Shown: piece after piece, positions 42,743-54,755 of the stretch
Numbering within the stretch: the first letter of the stretch is position 1
Layout: each line of letters starts with the position of its first letter
Origin: Onthophagus taurus
Taxonomy: Eukaryota; Arthropoda; Insecta; Coleoptera; Scarabaeidae
DNA length: 64,000 bases
Assembly: GCF_036711975.1 (NCBI RefSeq)
Contig: NC_091972.1
Coordinates: 24,433,001 to 24,497,000 of the forward strand
Reading direction: 5' to 3'
The notes under the pieces: model-generated
What the model saw: only the letters and a program-made list of their open reading frames with translations
Told to the model about the DNA's origin: nothing
The model's database searches: none
Program-made: the position numbers and the translations under genes

Positions 42743-43660
42743 AGCTTTGTTCGTTGGGACTGCACTACTCTGCACGACATGGCACTCGTATGACGTCATA
42801 GTGCAATGAAGTGTAAGTCAGTGCAATGTCATGTCAAGTTAGTGCAGGTCAGAAAAGTGTATAAACCATGGTCGCAACGAACAGATTTTTATAAAAAAAA
42901 ATGTATAATATTTAAAATGGACGAACAAGAGATTGTCAGCGAAATACTCGTGGAAAATGAAATCGTTGCAGAATGTTTTTTTAGTAGCGATTCATCAATT
43001 ATTATTATATTATTATTATTTTTTATTTTTTTCAATTATTAGCGAAATATATTTTCTACCCCAAACTACTAACCCTTATTAGTTCTTTCAAAATTACTAC
43101 TTAACGTATAAAGAAATCACATGCTAAATTGCACCAAAATCGATAAGTAGTACTTGAAAAAAAAAAATTTGGGGTGGTAAAGGTAGTTAACCCCAGCCAC
43201 CCCTAGATGAGAAAAAACACATAATTAATATTTTTAAATGTACTATAAGTGTATTTAATGAAGCCAAAATCGACAGGGTAGTTTTTAAATTATTTCAAAA
43301 AAGTAGGGGTAGCTTTCTACTGCCTCTACTGGGATTGAATATACTGTGTTAATACAACAAATATTAATTATTATAAGGTTTTATTTCTTAATATTTAATA
43401 TTAATATTAATTATTACAAAACACGCTTTCAAATATTCCGCCATTTTAGTTACATTGCACTTATTGAACTTAATCGAAAGCAGGTGCAACAAAATCTGCA
43501 CTAACTTGCACCGGCTGCACTAAATTGCACTGCACATGGCTCAACGAACAGTATGAGTGCAACTGCACTAAACTGCATTATCCCCAACGAACACACAACA
43601 TTTGCACTAAACTGCTTAGTGCAAGTGAGTGCAAGTAGTGCAGTCCCAACGAACAAAGCT
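42743..43660. mobile_element. Harbinger-like nonautonomous element
   Basis: The terminal repeats read AGCTTTGTTCGTTGGGACTG inward from both ends and continue for about 30 bp. TAT flanks both sides (42740-42742 and 43661-43663). A short plus frame at 42917 (MDEQEIVSEILVENEIV) may be a leftover of an element protein. A fragment of the 44005-46426 family (about 43026-43330) lies inside. The superfamily call is tentative. Confidence 0.55.
43026..43330. repeat. Fragment of the 44005-46426 element arm
   Basis: It shares 'attgcaccaaaatcgat', 'ggggtggtaaagg'-type and 'aaaatcgacagggtagtttt' sequence with 45700-46120 but is diverged and lacks the end. It is nested in the Harbinger-like element. Confidence 0.6.
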
Positions 43661-43671
43661 TATGTTATATA

Positions 43672-43855
43672 TTTTTATTGAACTAAAACTAGAACTAACA
43701 CTAGACCCAGACCCGAATGTTTCTAGTTCTAGATCTAGTGTTAGTTCCAGTTTACACTAGCACTATTGCTAGAACTAACACAAGACCTAGGACTAGAATC
43801 ATTCGGGTTTAGCCGTCTTGAGAGACGTGTGGCTAAACCAGAACGTTTTTGAAGA
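43672..43855. repeat. Palindromic 'ctagaactaacactag' repeat, copy
   Basis: It contains 'actagaactaacactagac', 'cgaatgtttctagttctag' and the hairpin core 'gtcttgagagacgtgtgg'. It is preceded by 'tatatttttattgaac', as is the copy at 62555. Confidence 0.7.
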
Positions 43856-44004
43856 ATTTTCCAGAAAATAGACACGCCACATCGAACAAGAACTAAATTG
43901 AAACAAAAATTAAATAAATCACTGCACATCACAGAGAATAGTTGAAAAAATTAGTATAGGACATATGGGATATAAAATGTAAACTGAGACAACGAAGACG
44001 ACTA

Positions 44005-46426
44005 ACAAGGGAAGTATCAGCACTGTCTATCACCGATTTTGTTGAAATTTGGTACAGCGATAGTATAGCCAAAAATGAGGTTTACGTATTTTTTTATACG
44101 TGCTAATAAAGCCCCTGGGACGATTTATAAGGGTTGGAAATCGGGGCGAAATATATATATTCGCCTATAGGCTGAAAACGAAAATAGCTATCGAAATGTG
44201 GTAAATAAAAACTGATATTCATTTTCAAAGAGCTTTCCATTAATATATCACACATATATCTGAGGGCTTCAGGGGGTAAACTATCCCTAGTTTTTTGGAA
44301 TATTTTAAAAACTACCCTGTCGATTTTGGCGATATTATGTGTCCTTATAGTACGTTTAAAAATATTAATGACGTGTTTGTTCTTATTTGCCTCTGAAAAT
44401 AAACCCTATGCGACATTAAGGGATGGCTGGGGTTAACTACACTAACCACCCCAAAAATTTTTTTTTTTTTGCGAAAATTGTTTGTCAATTTTGGTGCAAT
44501 TTACCACGATGATTTTTTTATACGTTAGATAGTACTATTGTAAGAACTTACAAGGGTTAGAAGTTTGGAGTAAAAAATATATTTTTGCTAATAACTTTCA
44601 TACTCCTATAGAAAAGCTTTTTTGTCCTTATTCTATTTCAATAACACAAAAGTTAGGATAATTATATAAATATTTATTAATAAAAAGTTAAAAAGCAACT
44701 GAAAATCCTGATCAGAGTGGTTTTAATTTCTAATTCCATTCAGGAAGAACCTTAACTGATTTAGGGGTTAAAACCGTGGAAAGCGTGGTCCAGTCAGTGT
44801 CATCGACAACAGATAGCTACACAATTCAACCCATCATATCTGCAAATGGAAAGCTATTTTCTCCTCTTTTCATTGTTTTAAAAGAATCCTCCAGTATGTT
44901 TGGACCCAGGGTAATAAATACAATGTTCAAAGCAGATAACATATTCGTTTTCGCATCAAAGTCTGGTAAACTGACTTCTGCTCATATGAAAAATTGGCTA
45001 CAAAATGTCTATTTCTCAAACACCGGAGCCAAATCATTACTGTTACTGGATTCTTGGAGTGGCCACTGCCCTGAAATTATTAGTGAAGTAACTCCATCGG
45101 ATTTAAACCGGTTTAAATATTTGTCTATACCTGCAGGGACAACAGGTCAAATTCAACCCCTGGATGTATTTGGTTTTAGAATATGGAAAAATTGCATTAG
45201 AAGATTTTCTGATCAAGTTATTCTCTACCAGTACGATGTCAATTTGCATCAGCGAGATAATATTTTAAAATTGCAATCCTTAACGCATAACCAGTTGTCT
45301 TCCCCACTATTTATTAATGTTTTTAAATACGCCTGGTTTGCATCTGGATATATAGAGGAGAGACCAGAACGGTTTGAAAATCCCGTGGAGGTTTGCTTTT
45401 CCAATGAAAAACCTACGTGCGATATCTGTGGAGATATAGCTGTTATAACTTGTGCATGGTGTAAACAATCGTTGTGTTTAAAACATTTTTTCCATGATTT
45501 TCATTATTGCCAACAATATATTGAATAAAAAAAGTAAAAAAAAGAAATGAAATTAACAATGTAGAATACAATTTGTGATAGTCAACCATTCTTTTGTCAG
45601 TTACTTTTTAACTTATTATTAATAAATATTTATACAATTATCCTAACTTTTGTGTTATTAATAGAATAAGGATAAAAAACATTTTTCTGTAGGAGTATGA
45701 AAGTTATTAGCGAAAATATATTTTCTACCCCAAACTTCTAATGCTTGTAAGTTCTCACAATAGTACTACCTAACGAATAAACAAATCATCGTGGGAAATT
45801 GCACCAAAATCGACAAACAATTTTCGCAAAAAAAAAAATTTTTTGGGGTGGCCCCTTAATGTCGTATAGGGTTTATTTTACTGCGTAAATCTTAATTTAC
45901 GACTAATTTATGGTTTTCTTCAAAATATTGTTCAAAAATGTTACAGTTTATCACTTTATTCTTAAGGAAAGGGGTTATCTATCATACCCCGTAATTTTGC
46001 AGGGGATGGTCAGAGGCAAATAAGAAAAAACACGTCATTAATATTTTTAAACGTACTATAAGGACACATATCGCCAAAATCGACAGGGTAGTTTTTAAAA
46101 TATTCCAAAAAACTAGGGGTAGTTTACCCCCTGAAGCCCTCAGTTATATGATGTGTGATATATCAATGGAAAGCTTTTTGAAAATGAATATCAGTTTACA
46201 TTTACCACATTTCGATAGCTATTTTCGTTTTCAGCTTATAAGCGAATATATATATTTCGCCCCGATTTCCAACCCTTATAACTCGCCCCGATTTCCAACC
46301 CTTATAACTCGCCCCAGGGGCTTTATTAAGACGTATAAAAAAATACGTAAACCTTATTTTTGGCCATACTATCGCTGTACCAAATTTCAACAAAATCGGT
46401 TGAGGGACAGTTCTGATAGTTCCCTG
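44005..46426 (+). mobile_element. Pogo/CENP-B-like DNA transposon with ~690-bp inverted arms
   Basis: The ends carry 'ggaactatcagaactgtc' and its left counterpart 'gggaagtatcagcactgtc', with TA on both sides (44003-44004 and 46427-46428). The arms match from the ends inward to about 44700 and 45595. The core carries a transposase relic (44710-45528). The right arm contains a 28-bp tandem duplication at about 46257-46312. Confidence 0.82.
44710..45528 (+). pseudogene. Pogo/Tigger-type transposase, DDE domain with C-terminal Cys/His cluster
   Basis: The first Asp (DQSGF) is encoded at 44710-44712; a stop follows at 44731-44733, and then the frame is open for 250 codons from 44776. It contains YTIQPIISANGKLFSPLF, the second Asp in LLLLDSWSGHCPE (45049-45051) and the third in IPAGTTGQIQPLDVF (45163-45165), with 37 residues between them. 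The last about 35 residues form a cluster (CDICG...CAWC...CLKH...HYC), a likely zinc-binding fold. The N-terminal DNA-binding domain is missing, so the copy is dead. Confidence 0.8.
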
Positions 46427-46433
46427 TAAGTTG

Positions 46434-46478
46434 TAAGTACCATAACTTCATTTAAAAAAATGAAGTTATGGTACTTCC
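46434..46478. repeat. Short perfect hairpin next to the pogo-like element
   Basis: 'aagtaccataacttcat' and its exact complement flank an 8-base A/T loop. Confidence 0.85.
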
Positions 46479-46942
46479 AAGTTTCGAAAAGTTAACGTGC
46501 TGTAGTACAGTGACCAAACGTTCTAGACCGCCGTACTCGGTACCAAAACATACTCCATCATGTTGCTTAAGCATATTCTGAATCCTAAATTGATATCCCA
46601 AAAATCGAGTGTTCTTTGATTTTTTGAACAAATGTCTGCTGGAGCAGATTTTGCTAGAAAAATTCGAATAACTCGAGAACGGCCGAATCAAATTGCAAAA
46701 AGTAAAGTTATTCATAAACGTTGAAAACAGACACATCCAAATATGTAAAAATATATAGGCTGTTCCATTTAAAAAAATAAAGTAGGTGGCGACTTCCGGT
46801 ATAACCGGAAGTGTTAGAAATCTGAAAATATTTTAGTCGAAGAGAACGCAATTGATAATACTTAAATCTAAATTTTCAAATTCTCATTTTGGCCAAAACC
46901 TATATAGTTCTAATAGACGGTCGTCGTGGACGACCCTGTATA
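46479..46942. other. Transposon debris, no gene
   Basis: It contains 'gacttccggtataaccggaa', which resembles the arm of the 23681-24785 element, and ends 'gaccctgtata', a probable transposon end. Coding motifs are absent. Confidence 0.45.
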
Positions 46943-47290
46943 CAGGAGGTGTATCTGAATGACTGCAACAAACTTCAAGGGGTGATTTTTTAGTGAATTT
47001 TAAGGGTACTTTGATATATGAACGATGATGGGCGACTTCGGCCCCCCTAAGGAGCTACACCCCTCCAAAAATGGCGGAATATTTTGATTTAATTTTTTTT
47101 CTGAAAAAGCATAAACGCTAGGAAAATGAAATTTGGGGAATATGTTTAACTCATGATGTACTTTCAACCTACCCTTCTAAACTACTAAACGTAACCACCC
47201 CCGTTCAATTTATGTCTAGATTTTTTTTATGAATATGATAAATACATTGGAAAAATTTCAGTTAGATAGATAAAACTATTCTAAAACTTT
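46943..47290. repeat. Repeat family A, left-arm half copy
   Basis: It begins CAGGAGGTGTATCTGAATGA and runs through 'aaggagctacacccctcca' to 'ttttagaatag'-complement sequence, matching 41474-41870 and the complement of 26800-27189. The other arm is missing. Confidence 0.75.
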
Positions 47291-48004
47291 TTAAAACGAT
47301 GTTAAGAAAACATAATAATAATTATAATTAGAAAATTGTAGTTGAAGTAAAAGTTCCAGGATAATGTCTGGATTTTCGTTTCTCGTTTCATCGTTAATGA
47401 AATCGTTAATAAAAGCAAATCTTTTTAAAGTAGTGTACCTACCCCACAATGTGTTAATCACGAAAATAACCAGCATTAGCGAGTATGCTTCCAAATCTAA
47501 TCATGTAATAAACACAAACACTTCACGTAATTGGTTAGTTTAGAAGCAACCATGAATCATGAATGTGCTACTTGCAGTTTTGAAAAGAGACATTTAGCAA
47601 AGAAAAGAGTAATTTTAAGAGTATAAAGGAGGGATATTGAAACAAAGAATATCCAGATGATAAAATTTCGCGTCTTTGTTCGCTTGTGTATCCGCAATGA
47701 AATGATTCTGTGGTAGGTTTGAATGAATTGCCAGTGAGAAGTAACTTGAAATAATCAAAATTAAATACATATAAATTTTTCTATTTTCAGAAATTGCCTC
47801 TAAAGCAAACGGAAAAGTGTGAGAGATAACAAATGTAAGAGTGAAGATGGTGCAACTAAAATTAACAATTGGAAATTAATTTGTACATCACAAAAATGTT
47901 TGCAACTTCCGCAAGAATATAGCAATGATGTAGAATCAAAAGTCATTATAAAGTACGTATGAAATCATTCTAACGCCATATTAGCCATGGATTCAGGATT
48001 AGTA
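47291..48004. other. AT-rich DNA, no gene recognised
   Basis: A 67-codon minus frame (47494-47291) has no domain I recognise. The stretch ends in TA, the target of the pogo element. Confidence 0.45.
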
Positions 48005-49881
48005 CCGTCTTTTTCCGAAAATAAGACATTTTCCGAAAATAAGCCCTATCGTTATTTTCGGAACTTTTTGTAAAATAAGACATCCTCCGAAAATAAGCCC
48101 TAGTTAAAATAATGTGACAAAAAGAATTCGTTAAAAAATGCTGTTGATTTATTAAGTATAAGTAATAATATGTTTAGCTTTCCTTTCGTGAATTCTTTTC
48201 TCTTTCTTTAAGAAACCAATTGTACAATTTTTCTTCTAAAACACACGATATATTGAATGTGCTTTAAAAAAACCCTGACAGAGAGGCACAATGCACTTGT
48301 ACGCACCATCGAAGGTCCACGCTGTTCACACTACGGAACAGATGGTATACGGCGTTCAACGTAAATAATGTCAGTCTTGTAAGTCTGATTATTTCCTCAT
48401 ACGTAATTTTATTTAAAAATAAAGTGAATAATTTTTAACCCCAGTTAAAATGAGTACAAAACGAAAGAGCTATTCCGTCGAGTACAAAAAGGGAATCGTG
48501 GAAGACTCCAGGGGTGTAAATCTTGTAGCATTCTGTAAAGAGAAGATGCTGGATCTCCGTATGGTTCGTAAATGGCGTGCAGACTACGATTACCTGTGTC
48601 AACTGGTGGACCAAGGAAATGAGAAAAAACGCAGAGTTGGATCAGGTCGGCAGTCGTTATTTTCTGAGTTGGAAGATTGCATCTGGAAATGGATTGCAGG
48701 CAAGAGAGCAATGGCTTTGGTTGTGCGCAGGGCTGATATTCAAAAATTTGCCCTTGAAACAGCAATTGAATTTGATATATCTACAGAAGAATTTAAAGCA
48801 TCGTCACACAGGTTGCACAACTTCCTTAAACGATATGAACTGTCTTTAAGGAGATCAACAACATTGTTTAAGCTGGAAGACAATGAAGTTGTTAAGCGGG
48901 CACTTGCGTTTAAGCTTTTTGTTGATGGCATCGATTTTTCGAAATACCAACTCTCCAACATGATTGCTATGGATGAGACCGCGGTATTCCTAGGCCAAGG
49001 AGCACAAACGACAGTTCACCACAAGGTTTCTTCGTCAATTTACGTTCCTTCTACCGGTTACGATAGTGCACGTGTTACCTTAATTTGGCGATTCGTTTAG
49101 ATGGCAAGAAAGTATCGCCATTTTTAATCACTAAAGGTAAAAAAGACCAGATTCAACGTGTTTCAGGAATTTATGTCATTGAAAGTGAAAAAGCCTGGTG
49201 CACCCAAGCAGTTATAAGAAAGTGGGTTGATTTTATGCTGCCACCACTGTTGAGGGGTCAGAATAGAGGTTTACTAGTTTGGGATTCAGCCAGTACTTAC
49301 CGCGCTAAAGACATGAAAAACTTTCTTGCTGAGAGGAAGATTGATCAAATAATGATTCCGGCAGGAATGACGGTTACCTCCAGACACTTGACATTGCAAT
49401 AAACAAGCCATTCAAGGATCATTTGCGGATGGAAATCAATGAATATATTGAAAACAGAATGGTGAGAAATCATCGAGCTAATTTTGTAAAACCAGGTTTA
49501 CAAGAAGTTGTGAATTCGGTAAAAAATTCATGGGACCAAATAACTGATAATGATGTTTCCAATGCACTACGAACAGGCTACTTAGATAAGAAGTATTCAG
49601 TTAACGATAGCTATATCGCAAGACATGAGAGATTCGGACCAATGATTCAACAGGAAATGGATTTGGAAGAAAATCAGAATATAATTCAGAATTTTATTTA
49701 TGACGATGTTCCAGAAGAAGATGACATGACTGTAATTGAATAAATTTAAATTTCTGTATTCTGTGTAAAATAAAAATATATAAATATACTTTTATTTTTG
49801 CCCTCCCCCGAAAATAAGTCCTAGCGCGTATTTTGGACCAAAAAAAAAGTAAGACAGTGTCTTATTTTCGGAAAAAGACGG
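48005..49881 (+). mobile_element. Pogo (CENP-B type) transposon
   Basis: The ends are CCGTCTTTTTCCGAAAATAA and its complement, with TA at 48003-48004 and 49882-49883. Repeated 'ccgaaaataagccct' units occur inside both ends. It carries an almost full-length transposase with two frameshifts. Total length of 1.9 kb is normal for pogo elements. Confidence 0.92.
48450..49743 (+). pseudogene. Pogo transposase, two frameshifts
   Basis: It starts MSTKRKSYSVEYKKGIVEDS. An N-terminal helix-turn-helix (VAFCKEKMLDLRMVRKWR) is followed by a CENP-B-type DNA-binding domain (SELEDCIWKWI, RRADIQKFALE) and a DDE domain: first Asp in NMIAMDETAVF, second in LLVWDSASTYRAKDM, third in a frameshifted QTLDIAINKPFK. 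Frame breaks lie near 49080 and 49382, each one base. The acidic tail ends at TAA 49741-49743. It is otherwise intact, so it was lost recently. Confidence 0.9.
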
Positions 49882-49883
49882 TA

Positions 49884-51769
49884 TTTACCTTCCTTATATC
49901 ATAAATTTGGAACATACAACTATAATAACAACAATAATATTTATTAAAATCACTTACACAAGTGTACAAGGGCTACAGAAGTAAACGTTATAAATAAGCA
50001 TACAGAGATGGAGGTTATGATTACCATATATTATGATTAAAATTTACAAGATATGTAAAATTTTGAGAAGAGTTAAAAAGATTAAGTGACAAGTTAGACA
50101 ATAATCTAATAACTTACTTCTTGTGTCAAAAACCTGCAGATTCATTCAGTCGCAGAACCCCAAACTAAGTATATTGTTAGAAATAAAAAATAGTACTGTA
50201 AGTTGAGTTCATTTTCTTGCACAACTTCTATAATATTGCGAAATTTTTATGAAACCAATAATTTAACTTAAAGGTTAATAACAAATTAATTGAGAACCTG
50301 AAGATGAAATTTAAACATTAATATGTAGTAAAAATTAAAAGAAAATTCTCTTTTACTCAAAATAAACGATTTCTTCTAATCTAAAAAAATATTTAATTTA
50401 TTATAAATAGATGACCTCAATTTTAATTATTAAGGTGTAAAATTGGTTGTCTATATAACGGCGTTTGCGCAATACAACAAGGAAATGTTCCAGCTGTTCT
50501 AAAAACAGCTGAAAGTGTACAAGATGTCGATCGTATTGTGTTACTGTCAAGTTGACGTTAATTACAATTTCATGGTTTAAATCGAGAAAGTGTGACAATA
50601 AATTGATCAGAACCGTCGAAATTTGGATAGTATTTTTTTGTTAACCTTAGGTAAGTGTCAAATAGTTATTCCGTTTTATATAAACTTACCTTACCATTTC
50701 AATGTGACTTTTAAGTACACATGCACTCCAACGAGTGCATCATCTCTTGGTGTACTGTTAATTGCCTTTTATGAACAGTACGTCATGCAAACTCATCAAT
50801 TTTGATTAAGATTAATTAATTCATATATGTATGTTTAAAATGTGTGTGTTAAAAGGTTTATTTGAGTTATTTTTCTTTGGCCATGGTTACTAATAATTTA
50901 TTTATATTTTGTGTACATAGATTTTCAAAAGTACTTTGGTCTGACAACCTGTTAAATAACGATGGTAGTGATGGGAGTGCGTTAAATAGTTAGAGGATTG
51001 TGCATGAATGCACAGTTGTAAGTTTTATTTAGTTAATTTGTTTAAGTTTTGTTTTTGTTTGTCCTCATCATGATAAATGTTAAAAGTTTTTAATTAATCA
51101 TTGTTTTTATACAATCAATATTTTATTTCATTTATTATTCATTTTGAGAAACGTATTGTGTCTGTTTTCATTATTATAAATTCATAGTTTTGTGGTTTGG
51201 TGGCTTGGTTTCTCTCTCACTCCTTTATACAATAAACGTAAAGATTGTTAAGGAAGAAAAAGGATAATATTTTTTTTACTTATCTGTATGTGATTAGATA
51301 GTATGTTTATTTAAATATCTATCACTGTAAAACAAACTAAGGAATATTTTTCTTCACTTCGAAAAATTTTTAAATGTTTTTTTCATTGATGTGTATAAAT
51401 TCAGTAAAGGTATGTCAAGACCATAGACATGGATTACAAGGTAAACTTTGCTTAGACTACTGCGCATCCTCAAAACCTTCATATTTTTAACCTCAGACAC
51501 CTTAATAAATTACTTTGAGTTAAGTTTTAGAGCAAACTTTGGCACAATTTATAATTCAATACTTAAGATTTAGCTATGTGATGATTAGCTATGATGAAGC
51601 TACATTTAGCTTTTTTTAATATAAAAAAGGGAATGTTAAACATTATTTAGGTGAAAATATAAAGATTTTACGATTTTTACTTTCTTTAATCTTATACAAT
51701 TTCTTTCTTTTTAACCCTACATACCAGGCGAATTAATGTCACATGCCATATTAGGTGGGGTTTGACATA
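49884..51769. other. Intergenic AT-rich DNA, no gene seen
   Basis: Short ORFs at 50401-50598 and 50623-50805 are unremarkable. No inverted-repeat elements were noticed. A TA at 51768-51769 is the target of the next element. Confidence 0.5.
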
Positions 51770-52017
51770 CACTTAGTCACGAAAGTCTTCGTACAGGCTA
51801 GAAGTTCGTATTTATGAACAAAATAATTATTTATTTATAACTGTTATGAAACATTTTACATATTTTCAACGATTAATAATGATTTAAAATTAAAATACAG
51901 TTGCTCACAAAATTGAGTTGTATACAGGAGAATGGAAGATAGATAATTGTGAACATTTCAAATAATTATTAATTTATTTTAAAGTTTGTGATATATATAT
52001 ATATATATATATATATA

Positions 52018-53197
52018 CAGGGTGTTTCGGTGACTCGAGGAACAAATGTAACCACATGTACTAGAGTGAAAATGATGACAATTAATCTAAAAAAAATTAG
52101 TAAAAGTCTTCAAATTGCAAAGATACAGGCCATCAAAGTTAGGAAATTTTAACACATTTTTCTAAATATTTTAAACACTATTTATGGTAAAGCGTTGAAA
52201 TTTGGTACAGTGTAAACTAATATCACGTAAAATCATTAGGCAATTTTTGAGTTGGATCAGTACACGGGAACAATGCTATACAGGCTGTTCCTAAAGTTTA
52301 TTTGTTCAGAACTTTTTTATTCCATCATAACCCTACATTTATTTTTGCAGTTTCTAATACTAAATTTAGTTTAGAAACTTTTATCACACTTAGAGAATAT
52401 TGATAAAAACCACCGTTTTCGTATTAAATGCAAAAATGTTAGGCTCCGAATTCAATAATACTAAAAAAAATAAATAAATAAATAATCTAAATTGGCAATG
52501 ACAAGTGAAAATCGAACTGAGCTGTCATAACTATTATGTGTATGCAACATGTCTAAGTGTAGATTTAGCTAAATCACATTTTAGTTGGTTTAATAAAAGA
52601 ATCCAAAAACAATAAATTAAAAATCAACAAAAAATAAACAAAAAAACGACAACACTAACAGGAATAACAAAAAAAGTACATAAAATAACAAGACAAGTAA
52701 TAAAAAATACTAAAGGAAATGTTCAAAAACTTAGATTTCTTTTTTTTTAGTGCTATTATTGAAATCAGATCCCAACATTTTTGCATTTAACAAGAAAACG
52801 GTGATATTTATCAATATTATCTAAGAGTAACAATAGTTACTAAACTAAATTTACTATTAGAAACTGCAAAAATAAATGTATGGTTATGATAGAATAAAAA
52901 AGTTCTGAGCAAACAAACTTTAGGAACAGTCTGTATAGCATTGTTCCCGCGGACCGATCCAAATCATAAATTGCCTAACGATTTTACATTACATTGAATT
53001 ATACTGTACCAAATTTCAGCGTTCTACTGTAAATAATGTTTAAGATATTTGGAAAAATGTGTTAAAATTTCCTAGGTTTGATGGCCTGTATCTTTGAAAT
53101 TTGAAGACTTTTACTAATTCTTTTTTACATGAATCGTCGTCATTTTCACTCTAGTGTATGTGGTTAAATTTGTTCCCCGAGTCACCGAAACATCCTG
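52018..53197. mobile_element. Mariner-like foldback element inserted in a (TA)n run
   Basis: The ends are CAGGGTGTTTCGGTGACTCG and its complement (CAGGATGTTTCGGTGACTCG). The arms are about 430 bp (52018-52450 with 52755-53197) and the centre is AT-rich and non-coding. (TA)n tracts abut both ends (51989-52017 and 53200-53219), so the TA target came from a microsatellite. Confidence 0.85.
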
Positions 53198-53377
53198 TGT
53201 ATATATATATATATATATTAACAGCAATCTTATTAACTAATTTGAGTACAAAATAATCCAGTTTTCCAAATAAAATAATGACAATACTAATAATAATGAC
53301 AAATGATACGAAATTCACGTCACAAAATTGAGTGTACAGTAAAAGAAAAGTGAATAAGTTTAGGTTGGTATTATGTT

Positions 53378-53956
53378 TTAAAACGCTGTAGGCCCTCCAT
53401 TGGCGTTAATTATCGCCTGCATTCGCCGTGGCATTGAGTCCACTAACTTTTTAGTGTAGTTTGGCGAAATTCTATCCCAAATTTTACAAATTTCATTTCT
53501 CAATTCGCTTTTGTTTCGGCAGTTGCTATTTTTTGACTGAAATTTAACTTCTCTCCACAAATGTTCAATACCCCATTAACACATATCAGATTCACGATCA
53601 TTAGACTGTGGTGGTGTTTTCAGTTGTTTTGGTGTGTTATATAATAACCATTCTTTCACAAGGTACGACGTATGTTTTGGATCATTATCTTGTTGGAACC
53701 AGAACACAGTCGGAAGGTTAAGTTTTTGAGAGCTTTGACGTAAATTGCATTTTAAAATATCCAATTAACTAAATTTTGTCATATTTCCCTCAATAAACTC
53801 CATAGTTCCGATGCTGCTGGCTGCCATTGATCCCCACAGCATTACTGAACCACCCCCATGTTTTATTGTTGGCGTTATGTTAATGTTAGTAAAGTAATTC
53901 GTGGTATACACTAAAAATAATTGATTATTATTACAAATTTTTTTTTGTATACTCAA
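53378..53956 (-). pseudogene. Tc1 transposase fragment (minus copy)
   Basis: From 53956 the minus strand encodes KHGGGSVMLWGSMAA, then after an in-frame stop FQQDNDPKHTSYLVKEWLL (second acid) and, past a small lesion, LWREVK-like MWREVKFQSKN to GGPTAF at 53378. The N-terminal DNA-binding domain and first acid are missing. Confidence 0.8.
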
Positions 53957-53994
53957 TTTTATGGCCTGAATTTCGTATCGTATGGCAGCCAGCG

Positions 53995-54380
53995 GCGTTG
54001 GAACTAGTTTATTGAGGGAAATATGACAAAATTTTGTTATTATTTAGATATTTTAAATCGTAATTTACGTCAAAGTTCTTAAAGAGTCAACCTTCCGACT
54101 GGGTTCTGATTCCAACAAGACGATGATCCCGAAGATACATTATACCTTATGAAGGAATGGTTATTATACAATACTTCAAAACAACTAAAAACACAACCAC
54201 AGTCTCCGGATATGAATCCTATTGAACATTTATGGAGAAAAGTTAGGTTTCAGTTAAAAAGTAGTGTCGAAACAAAAGCGAATTGAGAAATGAAATTTGT
54301 AAAATTTGGGATAGAATCTTACTAAACTAAACCAAAAAGTTGGTTTAGTGGAGGGTTTACAGCTTATTAAAACATAATAC
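53995..54380 (+). pseudogene. Tc1 transposase fragment (plus copy, inverted duplicate)
   Basis: The plus strand encodes FQQDDDPEDT, LMKEWLLYNTSKQLKT and PQSPDMNPIEHLWRK, the same protein region as the minus copy but more mutated. The two lie head to head. Confidence 0.75.
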
Positions 54381-54755
54381 TAAGCTAAACTTATTCACTT
54401 TGCCTTCACTGTATACTCAATTTTGTGGCGTAAATTTCGTGTAATTTTTTATTATTGTTAATATTGTTATTATTTTATTTGGAAAACTGGATTATTTTGA
54501 ATTCAAATTAGTTAATAAGATTGTTATTAATACATATATATCACAAACTTTAAAATAAATTAATAATTATTTGAAATTTTCACAATTATCTATCTTCCAT
54601 TCCGCTGTATACTCAATTTTGTGAGCAACTGTATATGCTTCTAGTAAGAATTAAAAAAGATAACGAAGATAAATTACTTTTTCTGATCACACAAAAGTGT
54701 TCGTACAACGAATTATTAACAAAATAACAGAAGAAAAATCCTATTAAATAAATAA

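Larger units (their letters stand above)
51898..54631. mobile_element. Rearranged Tc1-like element, head-to-head, with a foldback insert
   Basis: The ends are CAGTTGCTCACAAAATTGAG and its complement, with TA at 51896-51897 and 54632-54633. Inside are two partial transposase copies in opposite orientation (minus 53956-53378, plus about 53995-54380) meeting near 53965. A separate foldback (52018-53197) lies within a TA-dinucleotide run. Confidence 0.82.

Noticed and set aside
45837..45850. Homopolymer-rich arms as possible separate simple repeats
   Set aside because: They are part of the matching inverted arms of the pogo-like element and not independent features.
46257..46312. Tandem 28-bp units as a CRISPR-like or satellite array
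   Set aside because: Only two adjacent copies without spacers; a local duplication in a transposon arm.
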